In this document: in pieces, positions 1-6,351 of the stretch
How positions within the stretch are numbered: position 1 is the first letter of the stretch
Layout: each line of letters starts with the position of its first letter
Source: CAZIWJ01 sp964542855
Lineage (GTDB): Bacteria > Bacteroidota > Bacteroidia > Cytophagales > Cyclobacteriaceae
Direction: 5' to 3'
Length of the DNA stretch: 7,084 nucleotides
Assembly: GCA_964542855.1 (NCBI GenBank)
Contig: CAZIWJ010000191.1
Coordinates: 1-7,084, forward strand
Position numbers and translations under genes: made by a program
The notes under the pieces: model-generated
The model's database searches: none
The model's input: only the letters and a program-made list of their open reading frames with translations
What the model was told of the DNA's origin: nothing

Positions 1-162
1 TTGTGGTTAGATTTAAGGACTTATGTCTAAAATTAATTTGCTCATTAAATTTCGCATGAGATTGCACTTGGCGAAAGAATCGCTTTACAAAACTGCTGAT
101 TGCTGAAATATAGTTTAACATGAACCCTAAATTACTGCTGTTACCCATCCTTTTCAATTACT

Positions 163-178
163 AAAAATCAGTATTTTT
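163..178. terminator. Weak AT-only inverted repeat, possible terminator after the LuxR gene
   Basis: A perfect 6-base inverted repeat, AAAAAT-CAGT-ATTTTT, lies about 27 bases past the stop of the minus-strand LuxR gene. The stem has no G:C pair, so it would be unstable, but it has a T-rich arm on either strand. It is the only hairpin I see in the 204-base gene-free flank, where every frame is soon closed by stops and no RNA gene is recognisable. It could be chance in AT-rich DNA. Confidence 0.22.
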
Positions 179-204
179 TACAACTAAAAGAGGGAATTAT
201 AAGA

Positions 205-945
205 TTATATCCAGCCATTTTTAGTAGCTAGTGCAACAACTTCTGTAAAAGTTTTAAGTCCGAGTCGGGTAGTTAAATTTTGTCGGTGCTTATTCACGGT
301 ATGCACACTAACCCCCAGCGCATCAGCAATGCCATGATTCTTCATGCCTCTACTGGCTTCGCGAATAACATCCCTCTCCCTGCGGCTTGGGGTATACGGA
401 TTAGTATTATCCCTGATCGGAAATGATTGGTGAATATAAACTTTGCCACTCGCTTTATTGAAAACCCGTACATGAATGTGTCCATCAACTCCCCAGTGGC
501 TGATGTCAGTACAGTGGCCCCCCTCAAACACCCGGTTTCCCTTCCGATCGTGAATCAGATTACTGGTTTGCTGCAGAATACGTATAAACTGGTGGCTGTC
601 TGTCTGGTAGTGATAATCTACACTGAAACCAATCAGGTTCCGATCATAATGACTAACCGTCGCAACCAACCCGTATACTTTACTAAATACCTGCTGCAGT
701 AAATTCTGCTCCTGTAAGCTAACCCTGCACCACAGATCGGCTGTTCCGTAAAGCTGTGGAGCGAAGCCAAGTACTTCTACAGCCGATTTTCCGACATAAA
801 CATATTTCTGTGAACTGTGATCAAAAAGAAAGGGAAAGGAAGGACCAAGGTAAACCATCTGATCCGGTTTAATCTTAGGCTTAAGTTGACCATGATAATC
901 AAGCAATTCGTTGTCGAACGATCCTGCCTCCTGTATAAAAAGCAT
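205..945 (-). CDS. PAS-LuxR family transcriptional regulator (orphan, no receiver domain)
   Basis: A 246-residue DNA-binding regulator of the cytoplasm. Residues about 34-150 look like a PAS-type sensor fold: FLFDHSSQKYVYVGKSA, then VLGF at 58-61, then a mixed strand/helix region ending in GGHCTDISHW (142-151). This resembles the single-PAS LuxR proteins common in Bacteroidota. Residues about 185-246 are a LuxR (GerE) helix-turn-helix: TPSRRERDVI, a Gly at 200, IADALGVSVHTVNKHRQNL (206-224), then LGLKTFTEVVALA. There is no CheY-like receiver domain and no DD/DxK phosphorylation site, so it is not a response regulator; the PAS part would sense a ligand or a partner protein. It also lacks an AHL-binding domain of classic quorum-sensing type. 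The start is ATG with no clear Shine-Dalgarno, as is usual in this phylum. It lies 97 bases downstream of the membrane-protein gene on the same strand, with an AT-rich gap holding a likely promoter, so it is probably its own unit. The signal and the targets cannot be read from sequence. Confidence 0.88.
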   Translation of the reverse strand: MLFIQEAGSFDNELLDYHGQLKPKIKPDQMVYLGPSFPFLFDHSSQKYVYVGKSAVEVLGFAPQLYGTADLWCRVSLQEQNLLQQVFSKVYGLVATVSHYDRNLIGFSVDYHYQTDSHQFIRILQQTSNLIHDRKGNRVFEGGHCTDISHWGVDGHIHVRVFNKASGKVYIHQSFPIRDNTNPYTPSRRERDVIREASRGMKNHGIADALGVSVHTVNKHRQNLTTRLGLKTFTEVVALATKNGWI

Positions 946-972
946 GAGAGTATAGATAGTAAGTTGTTCTTT

Positions 973-1003
973 CTAAACTACTCTATTTACTTAAATAATG
1001 AAA
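973..1003 (-). promoter_or_regulatory. Candidate Bacteroidota-type promoter of the LuxR gene
   Basis: On the minus strand, TTTC (1000-1003) is followed by exactly 19 bases and then TAGTTTAG (973-980). The known consensus for the primary sigma factor of Bacteroidota is TTTG at -33 and TAnnTTTG at -7 with about this spacing, so each box has one mismatch. A start site near 966 would give a leader of about 20 bases. This is pattern matching by eye in very AT-rich DNA, where partial matches are frequent. Confidence 0.38.
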
Positions 1004-1008
1004 TTATT
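994..1008. promoter_or_regulatory. Palindrome AATAAT-GAA-ATTATT over the predicted -33 box
   Basis: Perfect 6-base arms around a 3-base centre. It overlaps the predicted -33 element of the LuxR promoter, which is the position expected for an operator, possibly for autoregulation by the dimeric LuxR protein itself. The arms are entirely A/T, so chance is a serious alternative. Confidence 0.25.
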
Positions 1009-1011
1009 ATC

Positions 1012-1025
1012 CAAATTAATATTTG
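1012..1025. repeat. Second short palindrome CAAAT-TAAT-ATTTG
   Basis: Perfect 5-base arms with a 4-base centre, 18 bases past the stop of the four-helix membrane-protein gene and 3 bases from the neighbouring palindrome. It could be a weak terminator for that gene or a second operator half for the LuxR promoter. No T-run of the kind seen in an intrinsic terminator follows it on the minus strand. Confidence 0.2.
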
Positions 1026-1042
1026 ATAATCTAAAATTCGTA

Positions 1043-2119
1043 TTACTTTATTTTGGTCTTTGCTGTTTTTGGTGTTAAAACATTTAATCCCTGGCTTTTC
1101 ACGCCAAACCAGTGGGCCACGTCGGCAATTTCCCGAATAGAACGATTGGTGAGGGGTCTTACACCCAAATTTGCGGAATCGCTGGCAAAACGCTGAACCA
1201 GTAACATGTACCCGTCTTCAAAAGAAATCCGTTTTACCTTACGTTCTTCAAATAACTGGCACATTACGCTGAGTAACTGATCTTTAGGTAGTAAGTAGCG
1301 CTGAAATATTTCCCTCAACTCCCGGCAATTGCCTGCCTCACAAGGTTTAATGGGTAGGTTCAGCTTTACCGCCCAGCACCCGTGCCAGGTATTCAACTCT
1401 TTGTAATGGGGGGCCTGGTTAGCAGAGTACTCCTGAACGGTGGTAAAAATGTGCACGCCAAAATACTGCTCCGGCCTCGTTTGCCAGCGTACAACAAAAC
1501 TCACCTGTTCATGGTACAATTCACAGGGTTGCTGCGGCCCCGGTTTATGAGGCAATACTGCCGTTTTACGGAGCAGCGTGTGAAAAGGAGAGTGATCCAG
1601 TACTTTTCCCCGGTGCTGCCGGGCCAGTGCGATCATGCGCTGGTGAAAAGCCGAGTCGACGGTTTTCTTTTTCAGGTATAACCAGTACAGGTAAATGATG
1701 GCTGCATATGAAATTGAAAGGCCTGCTGTAAAAGTAACCTGCTCTACAGGTAACTCGGAAAGGTGTACCGGATTCTGAAAACGGTTAATCCGCTGTAGGG
1801 CGTGAAAAGCAAAGGAAACCGAGAGTAAACGAATGCCAAACAGGCAGAATGAAGCAGAACGGCGTAACTTCACCTGGTGCAAATGAGTCCAGATCTGCTG
1901 AAAGTACCGGTTTAACAGGTAGCTGGCAAACGCCAGTAATAACCACAGGTGCAAGCCTCCCGACTGCAAATAAGCCATGAACAGCTGGTAGCGTCCTCGT
2001 CCGTATTCATCATCTACGGCGATTAGCGCCCCGGCGATGAGAAAGATTAGCAAGCCGGCAATCAGCAGGTTCAGGGTATAGCCCATTCCCCGGAAGATTT
2101 TCTTCCAGAAGTTTGTCAT
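1043..2119 (-). CDS. Four-helix inner-membrane protein with a cytoplasmic domain, unknown function
   Basis: I do not recognise this 358-residue protein. Four hydrophobic segments are clear at about 13-35, 57-71, 91-108 and 129-149. The positive charges (WKKIFR at the N-terminus, HQVKLRR between helices 2 and 3, KKK after helix 4) place both ends in the cytoplasm, with short acidic or neutral loops outside. Residues 150-358 form a soluble domain with strand-like stretches (VSFVVRW, YFGVHIFTTV, CWAVKLNL), four to five cysteines including CEAGNC (260-265) near H246/C248, and a lysine-rich tail. The architecture recalls Bacteroidota membrane-bound LytTR regulators (four helices plus DNA-binding domain), but the C-terminal part does not show the LytTR pattern, so I do not call it that. 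The start is ATG, 12 bases after the lipoprotein gene stop, with no Shine-Dalgarno; the two are almost certainly co-transcribed and may be partners. Confidence 0.8.
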   Translation of the reverse strand: MTNFWKKIFRGMGYTLNLLIAGLLIFLIAGALIAVDDEYGRGRYQLFMAYLQSGGLHLWLLLAFASYLLNRYFQQIWTHLHQVKLRRSASFCLFGIRLLSVSFAFHALQRINRFQNPVHLSELPVEQVTFTAGLSISYAAIIYLYWLYLKKKTVDSAFHQRMIALARQHRGKVLDHSPFHTLLRKTAVLPHKPGPQQPCELYHEQVSFVVRWQTRPEQYFGVHIFTTVQEYSANQAPHYKELNTWHGCWAVKLNLPIKPCEAGNCRELREIFQRYLLPKDQLLSVMCQLFEERKVKRISFEDGYMLLVQRFASDSANLGVRPLTNRSIREIADVAHWFGVKSQGLNVLTPKTAKTKIK

Positions 2120-2131
2120 TTTGTAAGGGGT

Positions 2132-2812
2132 TTAATTTACGATAATACTACTTACCACCAGGTTCAGCCGACGGGCAGTAGGGGTATTGCTGTATAATAA
2201 ACTGTCGTTGATGAATAACGATTTCAACTTATCGGGCATATCGGTATCAAGGTAAATCGTAAGCTCCCGGTTTGCCAGTATTCCCTTATCAACTTTAACC
2301 CGGCCCACCGGGCTGCTATTTAATACGCTTATTTGGAAAGGATACTGGTTTATCTTCTCCAAACGGCTCATTGATGTACCCAGCCCGATCCCTTCCCGGG
2401 TTGCCCACGGAGAAGTACTACCGGTTAGCTCTACGGTAATGTTATCCTCGTTCTGCTTGCAGGTGAAAATCAGGTTGTAGCTCTTGGAAGGGGAATAATG
2501 CACGCTTTTCGGTGAAACGAATGGTTCTCCGTTGGAAGACAATGTATTTCGTTTTATCGGGGGAAGGGCTTCCGTACCGAGTATTTGCCTAATATCGTTA
2601 AGGGAAGCGGCGTTGGCCAATTGATTAAGGTACCGGATGTTCAGTTCATCCTGTGCAGATACAGCATAGGCCGATTCCATGGCTACCGACCGCTTTTGCT
2701 GAAAATACCGCAGCGTAGTATTATTGTCTGATGATGAGTATAAGTTATTACCCTGATCTGTTTGGCTGCATGCTCCTGCCACTATTGCTAACATAACATA
2801 AACTAAACGCAT
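2132..2812 (-). CDS. Small predicted lipoprotein, unknown function
   Basis: This encodes 226 residues from the ATG at 2812. The frame stays open to a TTG at 2878, but I prefer the ATG because it begins a short signal peptide (MRLVYVMLAIVAGAC, Cys15 as lipidation site), has GAGGAG about 15 bases upstream, and leaves room for a promoter that the longer form would overlap. The lipobox VAGA-C lacks the usual Leu at -3, so lipidation is probable rather than certain. Cys15 is followed by a polar SQTDQG linker, then a helical stretch (about 59-79, ending in IRQILG) and a strand-rich domain. At 138-159 the pattern TREGIGLGTSMSRLEKIN..PF resembles a short motif I associate with Bacteroidota hypothetical proteins (G-I-x-x-G-T-S-x-x-x-L-E-K-I-N-x-x-P-F), distantly like SmpA/OmlA-type folds; this is memory, not a search. 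Mature product is likely anchored in the periplasm or outer membrane. It precedes the membrane-protein gene by 12 bases. Confidence 0.8.
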   Translation of the reverse strand: MRLVYVMLAIVAGACSQTDQGNNLYSSSDNNTTLRYFQQKRSVAMESAYAVSAQDELNIRYLNQLANAASLNDIRQILGTEALPPIKRNTLSSNGEPFVSPKSVHYSPSKSYNLIFTCKQNEDNITVELTGSTSPWATREGIGLGTSMSRLEKINQYPFQISVLNSSPVGRVKVDKGILANRELTIYLDTDMPDKLKSLFINDSLLYSNTPTARRLNLVVSSIIVN

Positions 2813-2848
2813 GTACCTGTTCGTCTTCTCCTCTACATTCAATAATTG

Positions 2849-2878
2849 CAAATTAGAAAGACAGGAGCACGCGGCCAA
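2849..2878 (-). promoter_or_regulatory. Candidate promoter of the lipoprotein/membrane-protein pair
   Basis: On the minus strand TTG (2876-2878) is followed by 19 bases and then CTAATTTG (2849-2856), which keeps the TTTG half of the Bacteroidota -7 box but not its TA. A start near 2843 would give a leader of about 30 bases carrying GAGGAG. It lies between the peptidase stop and the preferred lipoprotein ATG, supporting that start and a separate transcription unit. Readthrough from the peptidase gene is also possible because no strong terminator is seen in the 99-base gap. Confidence 0.33.
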
Positions 2879-2911
2879 TTCAGATTTTTGGCTTACCCTA
2901 CGATGTACTAA

Positions 2912-5467
2912 TTACCGGATCAGGTGCCCGAAAAAGAGCGCATTCATAAAAAACTTGTTGGTTCCGTACCAGAAAGCCCGGAAGTTATGATTATCAGTGA
3001 AATAGATCACATTTCCTCTTCCTATCCGGCTGGTTGCAACCGCCGGGGTATTCTTTAAAAGGGCAGTGTTCTCTTCTGAAATGTAGCCGGAAAGCAGCGG
3101 ATTTTCAGTGTAACGTATGGGATGGGCGTAAGCATTGTTCCCCTTTTCCAGGAAAAGTGTACTATTCCGGAATAAGCTTACATTATTACGATGAAACCCG
3201 TAGCCCAGCGGGTGGGTTAAATCGAGGTCGGCCCGGAAAATAGCTCCTCCAATTACCTGGGCCCCGCGGTCGCGGCTTTGCTTCCCGTAAGGGCGTTGTA
3301 CTTCAGCGGCCTCTTTCTTTTTAAATTCAAGCTTCATGATGCCGGTATTATCCAGCCATCGGCCGGCGCGTTTGCTTGCAATCACCAGGCCGCCTTTTTT
3401 CACCCAGCTCTTTACCTCTTCTACTGCCTGGCTGCTAACACCGGAATAGTTACCATCTACCATGATCAGCGTCTGGTACCCGGTCAGGTCCATCTTATTG
3501 AAATCGTTAATGTTCACCAGGCTGAGCTGCATATCCAGTCGCTGATCGAACAGATGCCATACTTCCCCGGCATCGTAAGGCCGAACGCCGTCACCCACCA
3601 GCATCAGGGCTTTAGGTTTGCGCAGGGTTTCCACTTCCCGGCTTCCCAGGTCGAGTCCTTGCGGGGTAAGCCCGGTAGTAATATTATAAACCGTAACGTG
3701 ATCCTGGTTTACGATCAGCTGCATCATTTCGTATACTTCGTCGTCGTTCATGTTTCGTTGCAGTTCTACCGGAACCAGAATGGTGCCGTAGTCGAAATTT
3801 CTGCCTTCCGAGTCGGTAAACGGACGTGTAAATACCTTTACGTTCATACCGGCCTCCAGCATGCGGTTCACCGCTTTGGCGGCATTGTAATTGTCCCAGC
3901 GGAAAACGTAGGCATAATTGCTCCGGCCTCCTGCCAGTTCAGCTTCCGGGGCATTGAAACCAGATACTTCTTCTCCCAACAAACCGGCAGAGTAACTGCG
4001 TCCTTGTAACTCGGCAAACGGTACATTAAAGGCATAAGGGATATTCCAGGAAGAAACATCGTAAAACAGGCTGTCTTCAAACTGGGTACGCCGCTCAAAA
4101 AGCCCTTTAATCATTACGTAGCCGGGTTGATCCAGTGGAATAACAAAGCTGTTTTCCGGGCTGTACGACTGCCCGCCGTCGTTTACTTCCCGGGCCAGTT
4201 GATGAACTTTAATATTATGAGCAGAAATTAAATCTACCATGTGGCGGGTCCTGACCTTGTCGTAAGGGTCGCCAAATACAATCCCTTTTATCGGGTCATC
4301 GGCTGCTTTTTCTTCTGCCTGCTGGTAAAAATTCCGCATGTTATTCAGCAGCGATACCCGCATGTTTCGGGCCCCTTCCAGCGTAGATAACGAAGTGGTA
4401 AACTGGTTTTTTACCGCAAAGGGAAAGGTTAGTAATCCGTTTTCGGTATCCTGCGAATGCCCCCGGGCACTTCCCTGCTCAAAAAGAATGGCAACGGTAC
4501 CGAAGAAATCGGGGTAGGAGGCCCCTTTGCCAATGTAGTAATCGTCGAAGCCTTCTTCGCTGAAGTAAAGCGACTGAATTTCATCCAGGGCATCGGCGTG
4601 GTAGGTAGCCAGGGTTTTGGTTAGCTCGTAGGTACGTTCAGGAATTAGGGGGTTTTCGCGAGTAGGCATGCCGGGCTGGAAGAAAAACGAACTGTTTGAC
4701 CCCATTTCGTGGTGATCGGTTAAAATCAGGGGTTTCCAGTTGTGGTACTGCTCAATACGGCCCTTCGATTCCGGGTGCTGGCGCATCATCCAGTCGCGGT
4801 TTAAATCGAACCAGTAGTGGTTGGTTCGTCCGCCGGGCCACACCTCGTTGTGTTCCCAGTCGTTTGGGTCGGGGTTGGGGCTCATGCTTTTGTGGCTGTT
4901 CACCCAGGAAGCAAAGCGGTGCATGCCGTCGGGGTTATAGCAGGGGTCGATCAGTACCACATTATTTTCCAGTAAGTCATTAAGATCGTCGCTACTGCCG
5001 GCTGCCAAATGATAAGCTGCAAGCAGGGCCGCATTGGAACCGCTGGCCTCGTTACCGTGGATGCTGTAGCCCATCCAAACAATTCCGGGCATGTTTTCCG
5101 TGTCCATACCGGCCGATTGTTCCGGGTTGCTCAGCTTGAGGTGGTTCGCCTGGATTTCCTCCAGGTTCTCCAGGTTTTCCGGCGAACTGATGAATAGCAG
5201 CATCAGCGGACGGTTTTCGTAGCTTCGGGCGTATTCCATGGCCTGCACCCGCGGCGATGATTCGGCCACCAGTTGCAGGTACTGAATCAGTTTGTCGTGA
5301 TTAACGTGCATTTCACCCACTTCAAAACCGAGTACCGATTTAGGAGTTGGAATGTCTGCATTATAAGTTACATCTTTGGGCAGGTAATAGGTTAAATCCA
5401 CGGCCTGGCCAAAGCCAGATGCGGATAGAGATACTACAAGTAAAAGTAAGCAATAGAATTTTTTCAT
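2912..5467 (-). CDS. Secreted M14-family zinc carboxypeptidase with C-terminal GATase-like region
   Basis: An 851-residue exported metallopeptidase that should remove residues from peptide C-termini. A signal peptide spans residues 1-20 or so (KK, a run of Leu/Val, then SASGFGQ-AVDL). The M14 catalytic domain covers about 50-370: zinc ligands H137 and E140 in SIHGNEASG, third ligand H253 in TDHHEMGS, the substrate-binding N223-R224 in FDLNRDW, NPDG (178-181) typical of the family, and the general base E330 in ILFEQGSARG. All key residues are present, so it should be active. Residues about 390-615 are an unassigned middle region; 617-700 look like a Rossmann/GATase1-like fold (KALMLVGDG, a TLIMVDG strand, VKKGGLVIAS), and the end (GRGNVIYFTDNHNFRAFWYG) matches the closing part of such beta-galactosidase-trimerisation/GATase-like modules. 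Length is usual for this Bacteroidota M14 type. No T9SS C-terminal sorting domain is seen, so a periplasmic location is likely. The specific substrate is unknown. It is divergent from the SDR gene. Confidence 0.93.
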   Translation of the reverse strand: MKKFYCLLLLVVSLSASGFGQAVDLTYYLPKDVTYNADIPTPKSVLGFEVGEMHVNHDKLIQYLQLVAESSPRVQAMEYARSYENRPLMLLFISSPENLENLEEIQANHLKLSNPEQSAGMDTENMPGIVWMGYSIHGNEASGSNAALLAAYHLAAGSSDDLNDLLENNVVLIDPCYNPDGMHRFASWVNSHKSMSPNPDPNDWEHNEVWPGGRTNHYWFDLNRDWMMRQHPESKGRIEQYHNWKPLILTDHHEMGSNSSFFFQPGMPTRENPLIPERTYELTKTLATYHADALDEIQSLYFSEEGFDDYYIGKGASYPDFFGTVAILFEQGSARGHSQDTENGLLTFPFAVKNQFTTSLSTLEGARNMRVSLLNNMRNFYQQAEEKAADDPIKGIVFGDPYDKVRTRHMVDLISAHNIKVHQLAREVNDGGQSYSPENSFVIPLDQPGYVMIKGLFERRTQFEDSLFYDVSSWNIPYAFNVPFAELQGRSYSAGLLGEEVSGFNAPEAELAGGRSNYAYVFRWDNYNAAKAVNRMLEAGMNVKVFTRPFTDSEGRNFDYGTILVPVELQRNMNDDEVYEMMQLIVNQDHVTVYNITTGLTPQGLDLGSREVETLRKPKALMLVGDGVRPYDAGEVWHLFDQRLDMQLSLVNINDFNKMDLTGYQTLIMVDGNYSGVSSQAVEEVKSWVKKGGLVIASKRAGRWLDNTGIMKLEFKKKEAAEVQRPYGKQSRDRGAQVIGGAIFRADLDLTHPLGYGFHRNNVSLFRNSTLFLEKGNNAYAHPIRYTENPLLSGYISEENTALLKNTPAVATSRIGRGNVIYFTDNHNFRAFWYGTNKFFMNALFFGHLIR

Positions 5468-5502
5468 GAATACAGGGTTTGTTTCGTGTTTGGTAAAAAC
5501 GC

Positions 5503-5530
5503 TAAATCTACAAATTGTTTACCTTTCAAT
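5503..5530 (-). promoter_or_regulatory. Possible promoter of the M14 peptidase gene
   Basis: On the minus strand ATTG (5527-5530) is followed by 16 bases and TAGATTTA (5503-5510), a one-mismatch version of TAnnTTTG. The spacing is shorter than usual (about 19), which lowers confidence. The predicted leader would be about 30 bases. The gene needs a promoter in this 123-base divergent gap, and no better match was seen. Confidence 0.25.
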
Positions 5531-5563
5531 TCCCATTCAGTGTAGCTATTCGATTAAACCGGG

Positions 5564-5571
5564 TATCTTTC
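5564..5571 (+). promoter_or_regulatory. Possible -7 element of the SDR gene
   Basis: TATCTTTC matches TAnnTTTG at all but the last base and sits 19 bases before the SDR start codon, giving a very short leader. No TTTG-like -33 box occurs at the right distance upstream (the bases there read GTGTAG), so this is weak. The bases just before the ATG are A/T-rich (AAAAAGTATTTCTT) without a Shine-Dalgarno. Confidence 0.2.
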
Positions 5572-5590
5572 AGCCTAAAAAGTATTTCTT

Positions 5591-6349
5591 ATGAGCGAAT
5601 TCCAGGATAAAGTAATCGTTATTACCGGGGCCAGTTCCGGTATAGGAGAAGCAACTGCCCGCCTTTTCGCGGAAAAAGGGGCCAAAGTGGTCCTTGCTGC
5701 CCGCCGGGCCGAAAAAGGACAGGAAATTGCCCGGGAAATCAGGGAGCAGGGGGGGGAAGCCCTCTTCATTGCCACTGATGTAACCCAGGCTGAACAGGTA
5801 AAACACCTGCACGAAGAAACGGTAAGAAAATACGGGGGGCTGGACTTTGCCTTCAATAACGCCGGGGTGGAAGGTTCTCCCTTTGTGAAACTGGCCGATT
5901 ACGAAGAAGACGACTGGGACCGGGTGATCGATATTAACCTGAAAGGCGTGTGGCGGTGCATGCGGGCGCAAATTCCCCTGATGCTAAGCAGGGGAGAGGG
6001 GAGCATCGTGAACATGTCATCAGTGGCCGGTATTAAGGGAACCACCCTGAATACGGCTTACGGCGCCAGTAAATTCGGGGTTAGTGGCCTTACCCGCTCG
6101 GTAGCGCTGGAATACGCAAAGAACAATATCCGGGTGAATGGCGTGGCTCCGGCCGCAGTGAAAAGTGAAATGACCGACCGGGCTTTCTTTCACGACGATA
6201 AACTGGGCGAAAAGATAGTATCCAGCCACCCGGTAGGCCGGGTAGGGAAACCTGAAGAAATAGCGGCGGCCGTGTTGTTTCTTTGCTCGGCCGGAGCTGG
6301 TTTCATGACCGGTCATATTATGCCCATCGACGGCGGAAGAACGGCCTGA
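5591..6349 (+). CDS. Classical short-chain dehydrogenase/reductase (SDR), glucose 1-dehydrogenase/3-oxoacyl-reductase-like
   Basis: A 252-residue soluble NAD(P)-dependent oxidoreductase of the usual SDR length. Visible motifs in order: cofactor-binding TGASSGIG (12-19), ATDV with Asp63 near the adenine site, NNAG (89-92), the tetrad Asn116 (in DINLKG), Ser144 (NMSSVAG), Tyr157 and Lys161 (AYGASK), and the C-terminal PIDGG (245-249). All four catalytic residues are present. Arg38-Arg39 right after the second strand suggest NADP(H) rather than NAD(H), an inference. The PG motif after strand 6 reads PAA (187-189 in NGVAPAAVKSEM), an uncommon variant. Substrate cannot be assigned: members of this group are annotated as glucose 1-dehydrogenase, 3-oxoacyl-ACP reductase or quinate/alcohol dehydrogenases on weak grounds. 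The ATG start places the first strand (KVIVITG) at the normal distance from the N-terminus. It is a single-gene unit on the plus strand, divergent from the peptidase and convergent with the Uma2 gene. Confidence 0.93.
   Translation: MSEFQDKVIVITGASSGIGEATARLFAEKGAKVVLAARRAEKGQEIAREIREQGGEALFIATDVTQAEQVKHLHEETVRKYGGLDFAFNNAGVEGSPFVKLADYEEDDWDRVIDINLKGVWRCMRAQIPLMLSRGEGSIVNMSSVAGIKGTTLNTAYGASKFGVSGLTRSVALEYAKNNIRVNGVAPAAVKSEMTDRAFFHDDKLGEKIVSSHPVGRVGKPEEIAAAVLFLCSAGAGFMTGHIMPIDGGRTA
5749..5756 (+). repeat. Eight-G homopolymer tract inside the SDR gene
   Basis: Eight consecutive G bases encode part of Q-G-G-E (residues 53-56) in the reading frame that continues to the normal C-terminus. A six-G run follows at 5834-5839. 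Such tracts are prone to slippage in replication and to miscalls in sequencing; here the frame is intact. Confidence 0.9.
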
Positions 6350-6351
6350 GT

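Noticed and set aside
427..702. Plus-strand open frame opposite the LuxR gene
   Set aside because: It is antisense to the PAS-LuxR coding region and has no recognisable features.
205..945. AHL quorum-sensing receptor of the LuxR type
   Set aside because: The N-terminus resembles PAS rather than an autoinducer-binding domain, and no synthase gene is present; only the C-terminal helix-turn-helix is shared.
1043..1670. LytTR DNA-binding domain in the membrane protein
   Set aside because: The strand pattern and conserved residues of LytTR are not found in the C-terminal part.
2813..2878. N-terminal extension of the lipoprotein from a TTG start at 2878
   Set aside because: The extra 22 residues precede a good signal peptide, need a rare start codon, and overlap a likely promoter; the ATG at 2812 is preferred.
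3278..4009. Long open frame on the plus strand (243 codons) opposite the M14 peptidase
   Set aside because: It is antisense to a gene with a complete catalytic motif set, shows no recognisable domain, and its composition (many His, Val, Gln) is what the reverse of such a coding region gives.
2912..5467. T9SS-secreted peptidase
   Set aside because: No C-terminal sorting domain was seen; the protein ends in what looks like the core of its last domain (TNKFFMNALFFGHLIR).
5570..5971. Minus-strand open frames under the start of the SDR gene
   Set aside because: They lie opposite the cofactor-binding part of a clear SDR gene and have low-complexity, domain-free translations.
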